From: UBA11889 sp046582115
GTDB lineage: Bacteria > Pseudomonadota > Gammaproteobacteria > Pseudomonadales > Azotimanducaceae
Direction: 5' to 3'
Assembly: GCA_046582115.1 (NCBI GenBank)
Contig: JAYGFA010000101.1
Span: 1 to 11,727 of the forward strand
Length of the DNA: 11,727 bases
Shown: in pieces, positions 1 to 7,027 of the stretch
How positions within the stretch are numbered: position 1 is the first letter of the stretch
How the letters are laid out: every line of letters begins with the position of its first letter
Program-made: the position numbers and the translations under genes
The notes under the pieces: model-generated
Database searches by the model: none
The model's input: only the letters and a program-made list of their open reading frames with translations
Told to the model about the DNA's origin: nothing

Positions 1-278
1 GTGGATACCTCAATGATCTCGCGACCCATGCGTACGTGCACGATCCTGAAGCGGCGTCCGATGAGCCGTGCGCGTGGAAAAACTTTTTTGACCTGTTCGG
101 GAGTGGCGCTGGTAGCGACGTCGAAGTCTTTTGGAACGTGACCCAGTAATACATCGCGAACGCATCCCCCAACAAGATAGGTTTCATAGTTGGCTTCTCG
201 AAGCAATTCGACGACACGGATGGCTCTCCGCGAAATGCGATCTACCGGGACATTGTGTGTAGTAATACGGCGGGGCAA
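1..278 (-). CDS. pcnB: Poly(A) polymerase I, N-terminal part (runs off left edge)
   Basis: PcnB adds poly(A) tails to RNA 3' ends and so marks transcripts for degradation. The visible 92 codons hold the start of the class II nucleotidyltransferase head: ISRRAIRVVELL, then YLVGGCVRDVLLG with the family GG motif, then KDFDVATSATPEQVKKVF with the DxD-type metal-binding aspartates, then RLIGRRFRIVHV and EIIEVS at the edge. The rest lies beyond base 1. The start is uncertain. The frame is closed upstream by TAA at 318-320, and the only usual start codon before the conserved region is TTG at 276-278. This gives a short N-terminus without the long extension of the E. coli protein. A GGAA lies about 14 bases upstream, so the ribosome site is weak. 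It sits downstream of gluQ on the same strand, as in many gammaproteobacteria, after a gap of about 218 bases. The family call is firm; the start is not. Confidence 0.88.
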   Translation of the reverse strand, partial: MPRRITTHNVPVDRISRRAIRVVELLREANYETYLVGGCVRDVLLGHVPKDFDVATSATPEQVKKVFPRARLIGRRFRIVHVRMGREIIEVS

Positions 279-496
279 CGGGCCAGTTCGATTCCACGGA
301 CGGGCGAGGGTGCAATGTTATCTGGACACAATCCAAAAAGGAAAGTCTATTAATGGCTCCTTTGTCCGTGTTCGAAAGGCGTTTTGGTACAGAGTAAGGG
401 CGAATGGGAACTAGAATAGGCCGACACGTATCCGGAGATTTTTCGGTAATTACTATTTAACCGTCGGCGGGAAGCCCGGGCGTATTGGGGTGAACT
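279..496. other. Gap between pcnB and gluQ
   Basis: No gene is recognised in these 218 bases. They probably hold the pcnB 5' region on the minus strand. There is a GC-rich patch near 462-482 just past the gluQ stop, but no clean stem followed by a T run, so I do not call a terminator. I could not pick a convincing minus-strand promoter, and no remnant of an earlier gene is recognisable. Confidence 0.4.
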
Positions 497-1374
497 TTAG
501 GCACTCAAAAAATTTTTTATGGAGGGCGTTTTTGGTACCGTTGCGCGTTCCCAATTTGCGCTGGCCATCGCTACCAATTCGATGACTGGGTTTTGTGTTG
601 GTACAGACTGCCCCAACAGTTGCAAAGCGATCTGGAGGTTCTGCCTCGGAAAATGATCGTCGATAGCGGTCGCTTCGGAGTGTTTCGACAACTTTACGCC
701 ACTCGCATGTGTGAAGATGGGAACGTGGGCGTGGCTCGGGGCAGGGAGGTTGAGCTTGTCCATTAAGTAAAGCTGTCTGGCGGTGTTGTCCATCAAATCG
801 GTACCTCTAACGATATGGGATACCCCTTGTTTATGGTCGTCGATGATGACTGCAATCTGATAGGAAGGAATCCCATCGCGGCGACATACGATGAAATCGC
901 CAACCGTGCTGGTCAAATTCTCTACATGTTTGCCTTGGAACAGATCGTTAAACCAGTACAGTTTATCGGGAACTCGGATGCGGCGAGCCGAGTTACCGAA
1001 GCTCGGCTTGTTCAAATCACGGCATGTCCCGGGATAAATTGTTCGTCCTGCGAGAGTCTTGCGGGAGCAGTCGCCCGCGAAAAGAAGACCTTGTTTCTCT
1101 AGTTTCTCCAGCGCGGCTTGATAAAGGTCTCGATGCGCACTTTGCCGCACAATCGGGCCATCCCACTCTAGGCCGTGTGCCTCTAGGCTAGTGAGGATGC
1201 GTTTTTCTGCGCCGGTAACGACGCGGGGTGAATCTAGGTCATCGATGCGAACCTGCAGGAGCCGCCATGAGAACGGGCGTCAAGAAAACTCGCGACAGCC
1301 GTTACGAGTGAACCAAAATGTAGTGGACCAGAAGGTGTTGGCGCAAACCGACCGACGTACCTCTTTTTAGGCAC
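497..1374 (-). pseudogene. gluQ: Glutamyl-Q tRNA(Asp) synthetase, frameshifted
   Basis: GluQ is a truncated paralogue of glutamyl-tRNA synthetase that attaches glutamate to the queuosine base at the anticodon of tRNA-Asp. Reading starts at GTG 1372-1374, two bases after the dksA stop, and gives RFAPTPSGPLHFGSL (HIGH-type motif HFGSL at residues 19-23) and on to DARSHGG. The frame is then lost. It resumes one base out of phase with LLQVRIDDLDSPRVV and runs to the stop at 497-499, passing IVRGTDL and the KMSKS-type KLSKH. Adding one base near 1260-1265 restores a continuous 292-residue protein of normal GluQ length and content. As written, the first frame meets a TGA soon after the lesion. The zinc site also differs: of the family's C-x-C...Y...C ligands, the first Cys aligns with Gly in LLFAGDCSRK, while the second Cys, Tyr and last Cys (IYPGTC) are kept. 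It could be a true pseudogene or an assembly indel; the call of the family is firm. Confidence 0.85.
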
Positions 1375-1376
1375 GG

Positions 1377-2096
1377 TTAACCGTGTAATTGGCGCTCACG
1401 CAGTTCGTCGCGAGATTTGCAGTCAATACATTGGTTGGCCGTCGGGCGCGCCTCCAAACGCCTCAATCCCACTTCTATGCCGCATGTATCGCAATACCCG
1501 TAATCTTCGATTTCGATTCGCCCGACGGTTTGGTCTATTTTCTTGATGAGTTTTCTTTCTCGATCTCGCGTTTTTAATTCGATGCTGAATTCCTCTTCTT
1601 GCGCTGCCCTGTCGGCGGGATCGGGAAAGTTGGAGGCCTCGTCCTGCATGTGATTCATGGTTCGGTCCACCTCACCCATTAATCCTTGTCGCCACTGCAT
1701 AAGTATCTGATGAAAGTGTTTTAACTGAAGGTCCGACATGTACGGCTCACTATTCGCTGGCATGTAAGGCGAAAAGTTCCTGAAAGGTGATTCCAGGGGA
1801 TTATGTATTATCACCTGTGCGGTAGTACGAGCCCTTTTGGCGGTAGACTGTTTCGCCTTTGTCTTTGGTTTGGCGCGGGGGGTCGTTGCCTGGGTCTTAC
1901 GTGCCGCGCGGGTTTTCGAAGTGGCGGATTTCTTAGCCACTACCTGAACCTTAGGTTTAGAGCCTTTCGTTCGTCGAGTGGATGTTGTGGCTTTCGACGC
2001 TGAGCGAGATGGGCTGTTGTTTTTGTTTGCTGCTGTGGCCTTCGGCTTACTAGGCGTTTTCGTAGATTTTGTTGCTGCGGACTTTTTAGCTGGCAT
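1377..2096 (-). CDS. dksA: RNA polymerase-binding transcription factor DksA with long basic N-terminal extension
   Basis: DksA binds in the RNA polymerase secondary channel and, with ppGpp, tunes rRNA and amino-acid promoters. Residues about 105-239 match the whole of E. coli DksA. They include HMQDEASNFPDPADRAAQEEE, whose coiled-coil tip DxxDxA is D159, D162 and A164, then RDRERKLIKKI, then a four-Cys zinc site YCDTCG...CIDC (C202, C205, C223, C226), and RRLEARPTA. Before this lie about 95 residues made almost only of Lys, Ala, Thr, Ser, Arg and Pro, resembling histone H1-like tails; the usual protein has about 151 residues against 239 here. I chose ATG 2094-2096 because it opens the basic MPAKK tract and has AAGGA about 12 bases upstream. 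An in-frame ATG at 2159 would add 21 unremarkable residues. It is the first gene of a dksA-gluQ-pcnB strand, with gluQ starting two bases after its stop. Confidence 0.95.
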   Translation of the reverse strand: MPAKKSAATKSTKTPSKPKATAANKNNSPSRSASKATTSTRRTKGSKPKVQVVAKKSATSKTRAARKTQATTPRAKPKTKAKQSTAKRARTTAQVIIHNPLESPFRNFSPYMPANSEPYMSDLQLKHFHQILMQWRQGLMGEVDRTMNHMQDEASNFPDPADRAAQEEEFSIELKTRDRERKLIKKIDQTVGRIEIEDYGYCDTCGIEVGLRRLEARPTANQCIDCKSRDELRERQLHG

Positions 2097-2115
2097 CTTG
2101 ACTTCGTATCCTTGT

Positions 2116-2129
2116 GCCCGAAAACGGGC
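2116..2129 (-). promoter_or_regulatory. Small perfect hairpin in the dksA leader
   Basis: On the minus strand GCCCG-TTTT-CGGGC forms a five-pair stem with a four-base loop, ending about 20 bases before the chosen dksA ATG and just upstream of its AAGGA. It would sit in the 5' untranslated RNA if the 2096 start is right, or inside the reading frame if translation begins at 2159. Its role is unknown. It has no following T run, so it is not a typical terminator, and a stem this short may be chance. Confidence 0.3.
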
Positions 2130-2295
2130 CACTCCAGAGGAGGCCGCGTAAACTATCAAAACAGTTACGGGAAAACCATACAGTGAGGCGAAATTTTTAG
2201 TTCGCAGTTGTTCCTATAAGGATTGGGTTTGACGCCGAGGATCTATTTAAAAACACTCCCTCTAAATGGGCCAGTAATCAACCGCCATTTAAAGT

Positions 2296-3422
2296 TATGG
2301 ATGTTCTCAGACGTGCGAGAGAACTGGAGAGCGCGGGCAATCGCGTCATCCAATTTTAGGTTGGCGAACCCGATTTCCCGACTGCGTCGGTGATTGTGGA
2401 AGCGGGGAAACGAGCCCTAGATGACGGGCACACTGGGTACACCGATGCTCTCGGTATACCCGAACTTCGCCAAGCGATTGCGAATGATTACCGCTCGTGT
2501 CTCGGGATATATATCGATTCAAGTCGGATTGCAGTGACCTCAGGGGCGGTGGTGTCCTTAATCTCCTGTTTTTTGTATTGGTAGACCCAGGAGACCAGGT
2601 GTTGCTGCCGGTTCCTGGTTATCCCTGCAATGAAGCGTTTGTACGTCTCGGCGGCGGAGAGCCGACACGGATGCCAGTCGATGGGCGTAAGGGATACCAA
2701 CCATCGGCGGAGATAGTCGTCGATAATTGGACTTCTGGGTCGGTTGGCGTTCTCCTAGCCACGCCGTCTAATTCGACGGGTGCCATGATTGAACAGGGAC
2801 AACTTGAGGGAATCAATGACTGCGTATCAAAGCGCGAAGGTTTTGTGATGGTTGATGAGATTTTATCAGGTGCTTGTCTATGAACCAGACTTGGACGAAG
2901 TATCTAAAAGCAGTCTCACTATCGATCCTGGTCTGATCGTCGTCAATAGGTTTTCCAAGTACTTCCGGTCGACGGGTTGGCGGCTAGGTTGGTGGGTAGT
3001 ACTGGACCCTTTCATCGAGGCTCTTGAACGTGCAGCTCAAAACCTCTACATCGCGCCATCGATTGTTGCTCAGTATGCGGCATTGGCCGCATATTCGCGG
3101 GAGGGATTTGACGTATCGGAGGAACGTCGTATGCGATTTCAGGAGCGCCGAGACCTCATGTACCTAGGTCTTCTAGATGCCACTTAAACCCCAGAGAGCT
3201 TGTTATCTAAACGTCAATATCAGTTCCTGTGGCATTGATGCAGAAACATTTAGCTCAAGACTTATAGAGGAGTATCAGGTCGCGGTCACGCCGGGGACCG
3301 ATTTCGGTACATACCGAGCTCAAGACCATGTCAGATTCGCGTATTCGGTGGGCGAACAAGATATCCGTAGAGGGATCGAACAAATTAGTCGAGCCGTTAG
3401 GCAATTCCAGAATGAAGTTTGA
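2296..3422 (+). pseudogene. Class I PLP-dependent aminotransferase, decayed
   Basis: Joined across frames, the protein is a fold-type I aminotransferase of the aspartate aminotransferase superfamily. It reads PPFKVMDVLRRARELESAG, VGEPDFPTASVIVEAGKRAL, GYTDALGIPELRQAIA, LVDPGDQVLLPVPGYPC, ATPSNSTGAMI, MVDEI then YQVLVYEP, NRFSKYFRSTGWRLGW (Schiff-base Lys in FSK), AVTPGTDFG and HVRFAYS (substrate Arg). Four lesions are visible. (1) TAG at 2356-2358 stands where relatives have Glu before VGEPDF, a single-base change from GAG. (2) One base is missing near 2547 (TSGA-GGVLNLL). (3) One extra T lies in the run 2861-2864 (DEI-YQ). (4) The frame is lost near 3175-3182, where about four codons also appear to be missing before ACYLNV. 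The substrate cannot be told. The end overlaps sfsA by 11 bases. An aminotransferase between dksA and sfsA is, from memory, the arrangement in pseudomonads. No in-frame start lies upstream of ATG 2296. Confidence 0.88.
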
Positions 3423-4101
3423 TCCGCCCCTGCGGAGCGGCGTGCTAATTCGCCGATACAAACGTTTCCTCGCGGACGTAGAAATCGATGGCCACACCAC
3501 GACCATACATTGTGCCAACACGGGTGCCATGCTCGGTTGTTCTGAGCCGGGTAGCCGAGTGTGGTTTTCCACGTCTAGTAATCGTAAACGAAAGTACCCG
3601 CATTCCCTTGAGATTGTTGAGACGCACGGATCTCATCGCGCATGTGTGAACACGCTCCAAATCAATCGAATTGTCGAAGAGGCACTCGTAAGTAGAGTCA
3701 TTGATATTGGCGTAGACCCACTCGGTAAAGTACGGCGTGAAGTCGCGATACCCGGAGAATCAGGGCGTTTTGACTTCTGCGTCGACGAAACGTTCGTCGA
3801 GGTGAAGAGTGTGACGTACGAACGAGGTGGTGTTGGCTGTTTCCCCGATGCCGTCAGTGCAAGAGCGACTCGACATGTACGAGCACTCAGGCGCTGTAGG
3901 ACGGATGGAATGCGTACGATATTGCTTTTCTGCGCGCCACATTCGGCCATTAACAAGGTAACGACGGCTGACCGAATCGATCCAGTTTATGGTGTTGCTG
4001 TCAGAGATGCGCTTGCACAAGGCGTTGAGGTCATGGCTTTCGGCTGCATAGTTTCGCCTGAAGAAGTTGCCGTAACGCATTCGATACCGTTTGCGGTATA
4101 G
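3412..4101 (+). CDS. sfsA: SfsA family DNA-binding/nuclease-fold protein
   Basis: SfsA was named for stimulating sugar fermentation (maltose genes) in E. coli; it binds DNA and carries a restriction-endonuclease-like fold. Its exact role remains unsettled. The 229-residue protein matches the family end to end (E. coli has 234). It has LIRRYKRFLADVEIDG near the N-terminus, then HCANTGAMLGC, KRKYPHSLE, and CVNTLQINRIVEEAL. It then has RFDF and FVEVKSVTYE, which supply the D...ExK set D121, E130 and K132, followed by GCFPDAVSARATRHVRAL and CAPHSAI. I chose ATG 3412-3414 because MKFDPPLRSG aligns with the family N-terminus. The open frame extends 28 codons further up, but only through the aminotransferase tail. 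The start overlaps the aminotransferase stop by 11 bases, so it was probably translationally coupled to that gene. The ribosome site is weak (AGG about 11 bases upstream). It is convergent with the kinase at 4114. Confidence 0.95.
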   Translation: MKFDPPLRSGVLIRRYKRFLADVEIDGHTTTIHCANTGAMLGCSEPGSRVWFSTSSNRKRKYPHSLEIVETHGSHRACVNTLQINRIVEEALVSRVIDIGVDPLGKVRREVAIPGESGRFDFCVDETFVEVKSVTYERGGVGCFPDAVSARATRHVRALRRCRTDGMRTILLFCAPHSAINKVTTADRIDPVYGVAVRDALAQGVEVMAFGCIVSPEEVAVTHSIPFAV

Positions 4102-4113
4102 GCGTACTCGGGC

Positions 4114-5109
4114 TTATGGATTAAACGCAATTTTTAGTTTCCGGTAGGCATCTATCGATGATAAGCGTGCGCCGTAGCGCGTGACGACGTTAGCTGCCGC
4201 AAAATTCGCGAATCTTGCCGCCTCGAACGAAGACGCTTGCTGGGTGATCGCCGCAAGAAATGCGCCTGCATACATATCGCCTGCACCGTTGGTATCGATT
4301 GGCTCAACGTTGTGGCCCGGTACTGATCGGGTCCCATCCGGACCGACGCAGAGGCTACCTTTCGAGCCCACCGTAATAGCGACATTAGGTGCGATGTCGT
4401 TCAACTCACGCGCGGCGATGTCGAGACGATCCGTCCGTGCCCAGGCCAATGCTTCTTCCTCGTTGCAGAAAAGCTGTGAAATTCCATTACCTAAGATTTT
4501 TTCCAACGTATCGCGAAAAATATTGACCATGCTTGGGTCGGATAGGGTTAAGCTCGTCGAGACCCCATTTCTATCCGCGATTTCTCGGGCACGGACTGCA
4601 GCGACGGCGCCACTCGTAGAAGAAGCCAAATATCCTTCAATAAATAGGTACTTGGACCGCGCGAGAGAGACTTCGTCGATTTCGCTAACGGTTAGATGTT
4701 CAGATACGCCTAAATATGAATTCAGAGATCGTTCTGCATCGGGTGACACGAGAATTAGGCAAAGACCCGAACTGCCCGCGATGCCCGGATCTTGTTGATT
4801 GGTCGCGATTCCAGCGCGACTCATTTCGGTCACAAAATAATTTCCTGTTCGGTCGTTTGAGACGCGGCACGAGTAGTACGCCTGTCCGCCAAAACCTTGG
4901 ACCGCGAATATGGTATTGGCGGCTGAGCCGCCGCACGCACGCTCGGGTACGAGTTCGTCAAGGCTAGAAATTAGACGCTCCATTTGTAGTTCATCGACCA
5001 ACGTCATGTGGCCTTTAACGATGTCGTTTTCGACGAGAAAATCGTCGTCGACAGAATACGCCATGTCGACGAGGGCATTGCCGATGCCGTACACGTCGTA
5101 TTGGGTCAT
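4114..5109 (-). CDS. PfkB-family carbohydrate kinase, probable adenosine kinase
   Basis: A 331-residue ribokinase-fold (PfkB) protein. N-terminal YDVYGIGNALVDM is the usual opening of bacterial proteins annotated as adenosine kinase. GGSAANT at 60-66 is the sugar-binding glycine motif. DTNGAGDMYAGAFL at 272-285 is PfkB signature 2, with D278 as catalytic base in the anion hole. Adenosine kinase phosphorylates adenosine to AMP using ATP in the cytoplasm. The substrate is inferred from overall resemblance, and another nucleoside or sugar is possible. The ATG overlaps the hemL stop as ATGA (5106-5109), so it is translationally coupled as the third gene of the hemJ-hemL operon. Its stop lies 12 bases from that of sfsA on the opposite strand, with no clear terminator between them. 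The sequence appears intact. Confidence 0.85.
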   Translation of the reverse strand: MTQYDVYGIGNALVDMAYSVDDDFLVENDIVKGHMTLVDELQMERLISSLDELVPERACGGSAANTIFAVQGFGGQAYYSCRVSNDRTGNYFVTEMSRAGIATNQQDPGIAGSSGLCLILVSPDAERSLNSYLGVSEHLTVSEIDEVSLARSKYLFIEGYLASSTSGAVAAVRAREIADRNGVSTSLTLSDPSMVNIFRDTLEKILGNGISQLFCNEEEALAWARTDRLDIAARELNDIAPNVAITVGSKGSLCVGPDGTRSVPGHNVEPIDTNGAGDMYAGAFLAAITQQASSFEAARFANFAAANVVTRYGARLSSIDAYRKLKIAFNP

Positions 5110-6392
5110 GTCATGGAGCCGAATGTGCGATCCGCTGCATCAATGGTCGCGTCGATCTCGTCGGATCCGTGGGCTCCTGAAACGAATGCGCTTTCGAAGG
5201 CGGATGGTGCGAAATAGATGCCAGAATCAAGCATTTGATGGAAGAAAAAGTTGTATCGATCAATGTTAGAAGCTGCCGCGTCTGCATACCCAGTTACTTG
5301 TTCCGCGGCCGTGAAATACAGACTAAACATTCCTGGAACGTAGTTGATAATAAGGGGAATTTGATGACGCTGTGCTGCTGCTTCAATCCCACGTACTAGG
5401 TATTCCGTGCTACTCAAGAGTCGTGTGTAAAACCTAGCGTCGAGCGATTCCAGCATGGCAATTCCCGCTTGCATTGCGATGGGATTCCCGGACAGGGTTC
5501 CGGCTTGGTACACGGGTCCGGATGGGGCTATTTGGTTCATGATCCTTGCTCGACCACCGAAAGCGCCGACGGGGAGACCGCCACCTATGATTTTGCCCAG
5601 GGTTGTTAGATCGGGCTCGACTCCGTAGTACTCTTGTGCTCCTCCTAGGGCGATACGAAACCCAGTCATTACTTCGTCAAATATAAGCACGGCGCCGTGG
5701 TCGGCCGTCAGTTGTCTCGCGGTCTCAAGAAACCCTGGCATGGGCGGTATACAGCCCATATTGCCGGCGACGGGTTCGAGAATTACTGTGCCGATTTCGG
5801 TCCCGTGACTTTCAAATGCTTCTGTTAACGCGTTGGAGTCGTTGTATGGCAACGTGATTGTGTGTTGAGCGAGGGATGCAGGGACTCCGGGCGAGTTTGG
5901 AAGTCCGAGTGTAAGGACACCAGATCCAGCTTTGACCAACAGCGAGTCCGAATGGCCGTGGTAACAGCCTTCGAACTTAATGATCTTGTCGCGCCCGGTG
6001 AAACCGCGTGCTAATCGAATCGCCGACATCGTCGCCTCGGTACCCGAATTCACCATCCGTACGAGTTCAATCGATGGGATGCTTTTCGCCACCTTCTCCG
6101 CCATGGTGATCTCCAGTTCGGTAGGGGCGCCAAAGCCAAGAGAAATGATCGCTTGGTGCACTACGGCGTCAACGACGGGTTTAAAACCGTGTCCTTGGAT
6201 CATGGGTCCCCAGGATCCAACGTAATCGATGTAACGATTACCGTCCGCGTCGGTGAGCGTTGCTCCTTCTGCTGAGACAAAGAAAATCGGTGTGCCTCCC
6301 ACGCCCTTGAATGCTCGTACCGGCGAGTTCACGCCGCCGGGAATCGAAAGTTGTGCACGTTTCATTAATGCGTCGGACTTGGAATGATTCAT
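5106..6392 (-). CDS. hemL: Glutamate-1-semialdehyde 2,1-aminomutase
   Basis: HemL converts glutamate-1-semialdehyde to 5-aminolevulinate, the committed precursor of heme and other tetrapyrroles in the C5 pathway. The 428 residues match the usual family length. Visible landmarks are SIPGGVNSPVRAFKGVGG at 16-33, YIDYVGSWGPMIQGH at 54-68, MVNSGTEATMSAIRLARG at 113-130 (PLP phosphate region), FEGCYHGHSDS at 140-150, and FDEVMTGFR at 238-246. TTLGKIIGGGLPVGAFGG follows, with the Schiff-base Lys at 267, and then AGTLSGNP. The start ATG at 6390-6392 has AGAGG five bases upstream. This Shine-Dalgarno sequence overlaps the TAG stop of hemJ, so the two are probably coupled. It is intact and is followed with a four-base overlap by the kinase. 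PLP-dependent like the broken aminotransferase nearby, but from a different subfamily (class III). Confidence 0.98.
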   Translation of the reverse strand: MNHSKSDALMKRAQLSIPGGVNSPVRAFKGVGGTPIFFVSAEGATLTDADGNRYIDYVGSWGPMIQGHGFKPVVDAVVHQAIISLGFGAPTELEITMAEKVAKSIPSIELVRMVNSGTEATMSAIRLARGFTGRDKIIKFEGCYHGHSDSLLVKAGSGVLTLGLPNSPGVPASLAQHTITLPYNDSNALTEAFESHGTEIGTVILEPVAGNMGCIPPMPGFLETARQLTADHGAVLIFDEVMTGFRIALGGAQEYYGVEPDLTTLGKIIGGGLPVGAFGGRARIMNQIAPSGPVYQAGTLSGNPIAMQAGIAMLESLDARFYTRLLSSTEYLVRGIEAAAQRHQIPLIINYVPGMFSLYFTAAEQVTGYADAAASNIDRYNFFFHQMLDSGIYFAPSAFESAFVSGAHGSDEIDATIDAADRTFGSMT

Positions 6393-6400
6393 TGAAGCCT

Positions 6401-6823
6401 CTAAAAGGGTTTGACGACCGCAAGGATGGTGATCGCGACCAAAACGAGAACCGGCATCTCGTTAAACCAGCGGTAGAATGTGTGCGAACGTGTATCTTCA
6501 TCTCGGGCGAATTTCTTAAGCAAATTGCCGCAGTAAAGATGGTACCCGTAGACCGTTGTCACTAGACTGATTTTGACCCAAAACCAGATCGAAGCTTGAT
6601 ACAAACTCCAGTTGAGGAGCACGAGCCAAAGACCAAATGCCGCAGTTGCAATGGCAGCCGGCGTCATGATGACGCGGAACAAAGCGCGCTCCATTTCGCG
6701 AAATTTAGCCCGGGTCGATTCATCTCGTGACATCGAGTGGTACACGAAAAGCCTCGGAAGGTAGAAGATTCCAGCAAACCAGCAAATGACAGAAATAAGG
6801 TGGAAAGCTTTGATGTACAGCAT
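6401..6823 (-). CDS. hemJ: Protoporphyrinogen IX oxidase HemJ (UPF0093 membrane protein)
   Basis: HemJ oxidises protoporphyrinogen IX to protoporphyrin IX in the inner membrane and replaces HemG or HemY in many bacteria. The 140-residue protein has four hydrophobic stretches, at about 5-24, 52-71, 79-97 and 122-138. Conserved strings are WFAGIFYLPRLFVYH, ALFRVIMTPA, GYHLYCGNLLKKFA, HTFYRWFNE and a C-terminal VVKPF. His8 in the first segment and Lys84 in the third fall where the family keeps a His and a Lys. I chose ATG 6821-6823 because the family opens with a short M-x-Y-x-K-A-x-H stretch. An in-frame ATG at 6856 would add 11 residues, and neither has a clear ribosome site. It is first in the hemJ-hemL-kinase operon, 8 bases from hemL, and divergent from erpA. 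The pairing with hemL supports the heme role. Confidence 0.92.
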   Translation of the reverse strand: MLYIKAFHLISVICWFAGIFYLPRLFVYHSMSRDESTRAKFREMERALFRVIMTPAAIATAAFGLWLVLLNWSLYQASIWFWVKISLVTTVYGYHLYCGNLLKKFARDEDTRSHTFYRWFNEMPVLVLVAITILAVVKPF

Positions 6824-7027
6824 TCGGGAATGGGCGTTGAGAGAACCCCGGATCATGGCACGTTAAGTTATAAGGCGGGAAGGGTTATTGGTTGATATGG
6901 GAGCCTCGATTTGACTGAGCGTGCTGATCGATGTGGTCGCGGTAGAAACTAAAGAAACGCTCGTATTGCGGCTAAAGAAAGTTTGGTTGAAATGTCTTTA
7001 TGTCCACGGTGTAGAATGGTCTGGCTT
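6824..7027. promoter_or_regulatory. Divergent intergenic region hemJ / erpA
   Basis: About 200 bases between two divergently transcribed iron-cofactor operons must hold promoters for both. On the plus strand TTGAAA near 6988 and TAGAAT near 7013 resemble sigma-70 boxes, but the spacing of 19 bases is long. On the minus strand TATAAC lies near 6869-6874 without a good partner. I cannot identify a Fur or IscR site with confidence. A small in-frame extension of erpA from 6983 exists but does not match the family. Confidence 0.3.

Noticed and set aside
190..414. Open frame of 74 codons on the plus strand
   Set aside because: It lies antisense to the clear pcnB start and its leader and has no recognisable family content.
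815..1102. Plus-strand open frame of 95 codons inside gluQ
   Set aside because: The minus strand encodes conserved GluQ sequence here; this frame is a shadow.
2356..2358. TAG as a possible recoded codon (pyrrolysine or readthrough)
   Set aside because: The same gene has three further frame changes, and the position matches a family Glu codon, so simple nonsense mutation explains it.
3328..3411. 28-codon N-terminal extension of SfsA
   Set aside because: These bases encode the conserved C-terminal part of the aminotransferase in another frame, and SfsA proteins begin at the MKFDPPL-like position.
4181..4798. Plus-strand open frame of 205 codons opposite the adenosine kinase
   Set aside because: The minus strand encodes an intact PfkB protein with its signature motifs; the long antisense frame follows from codon usage.
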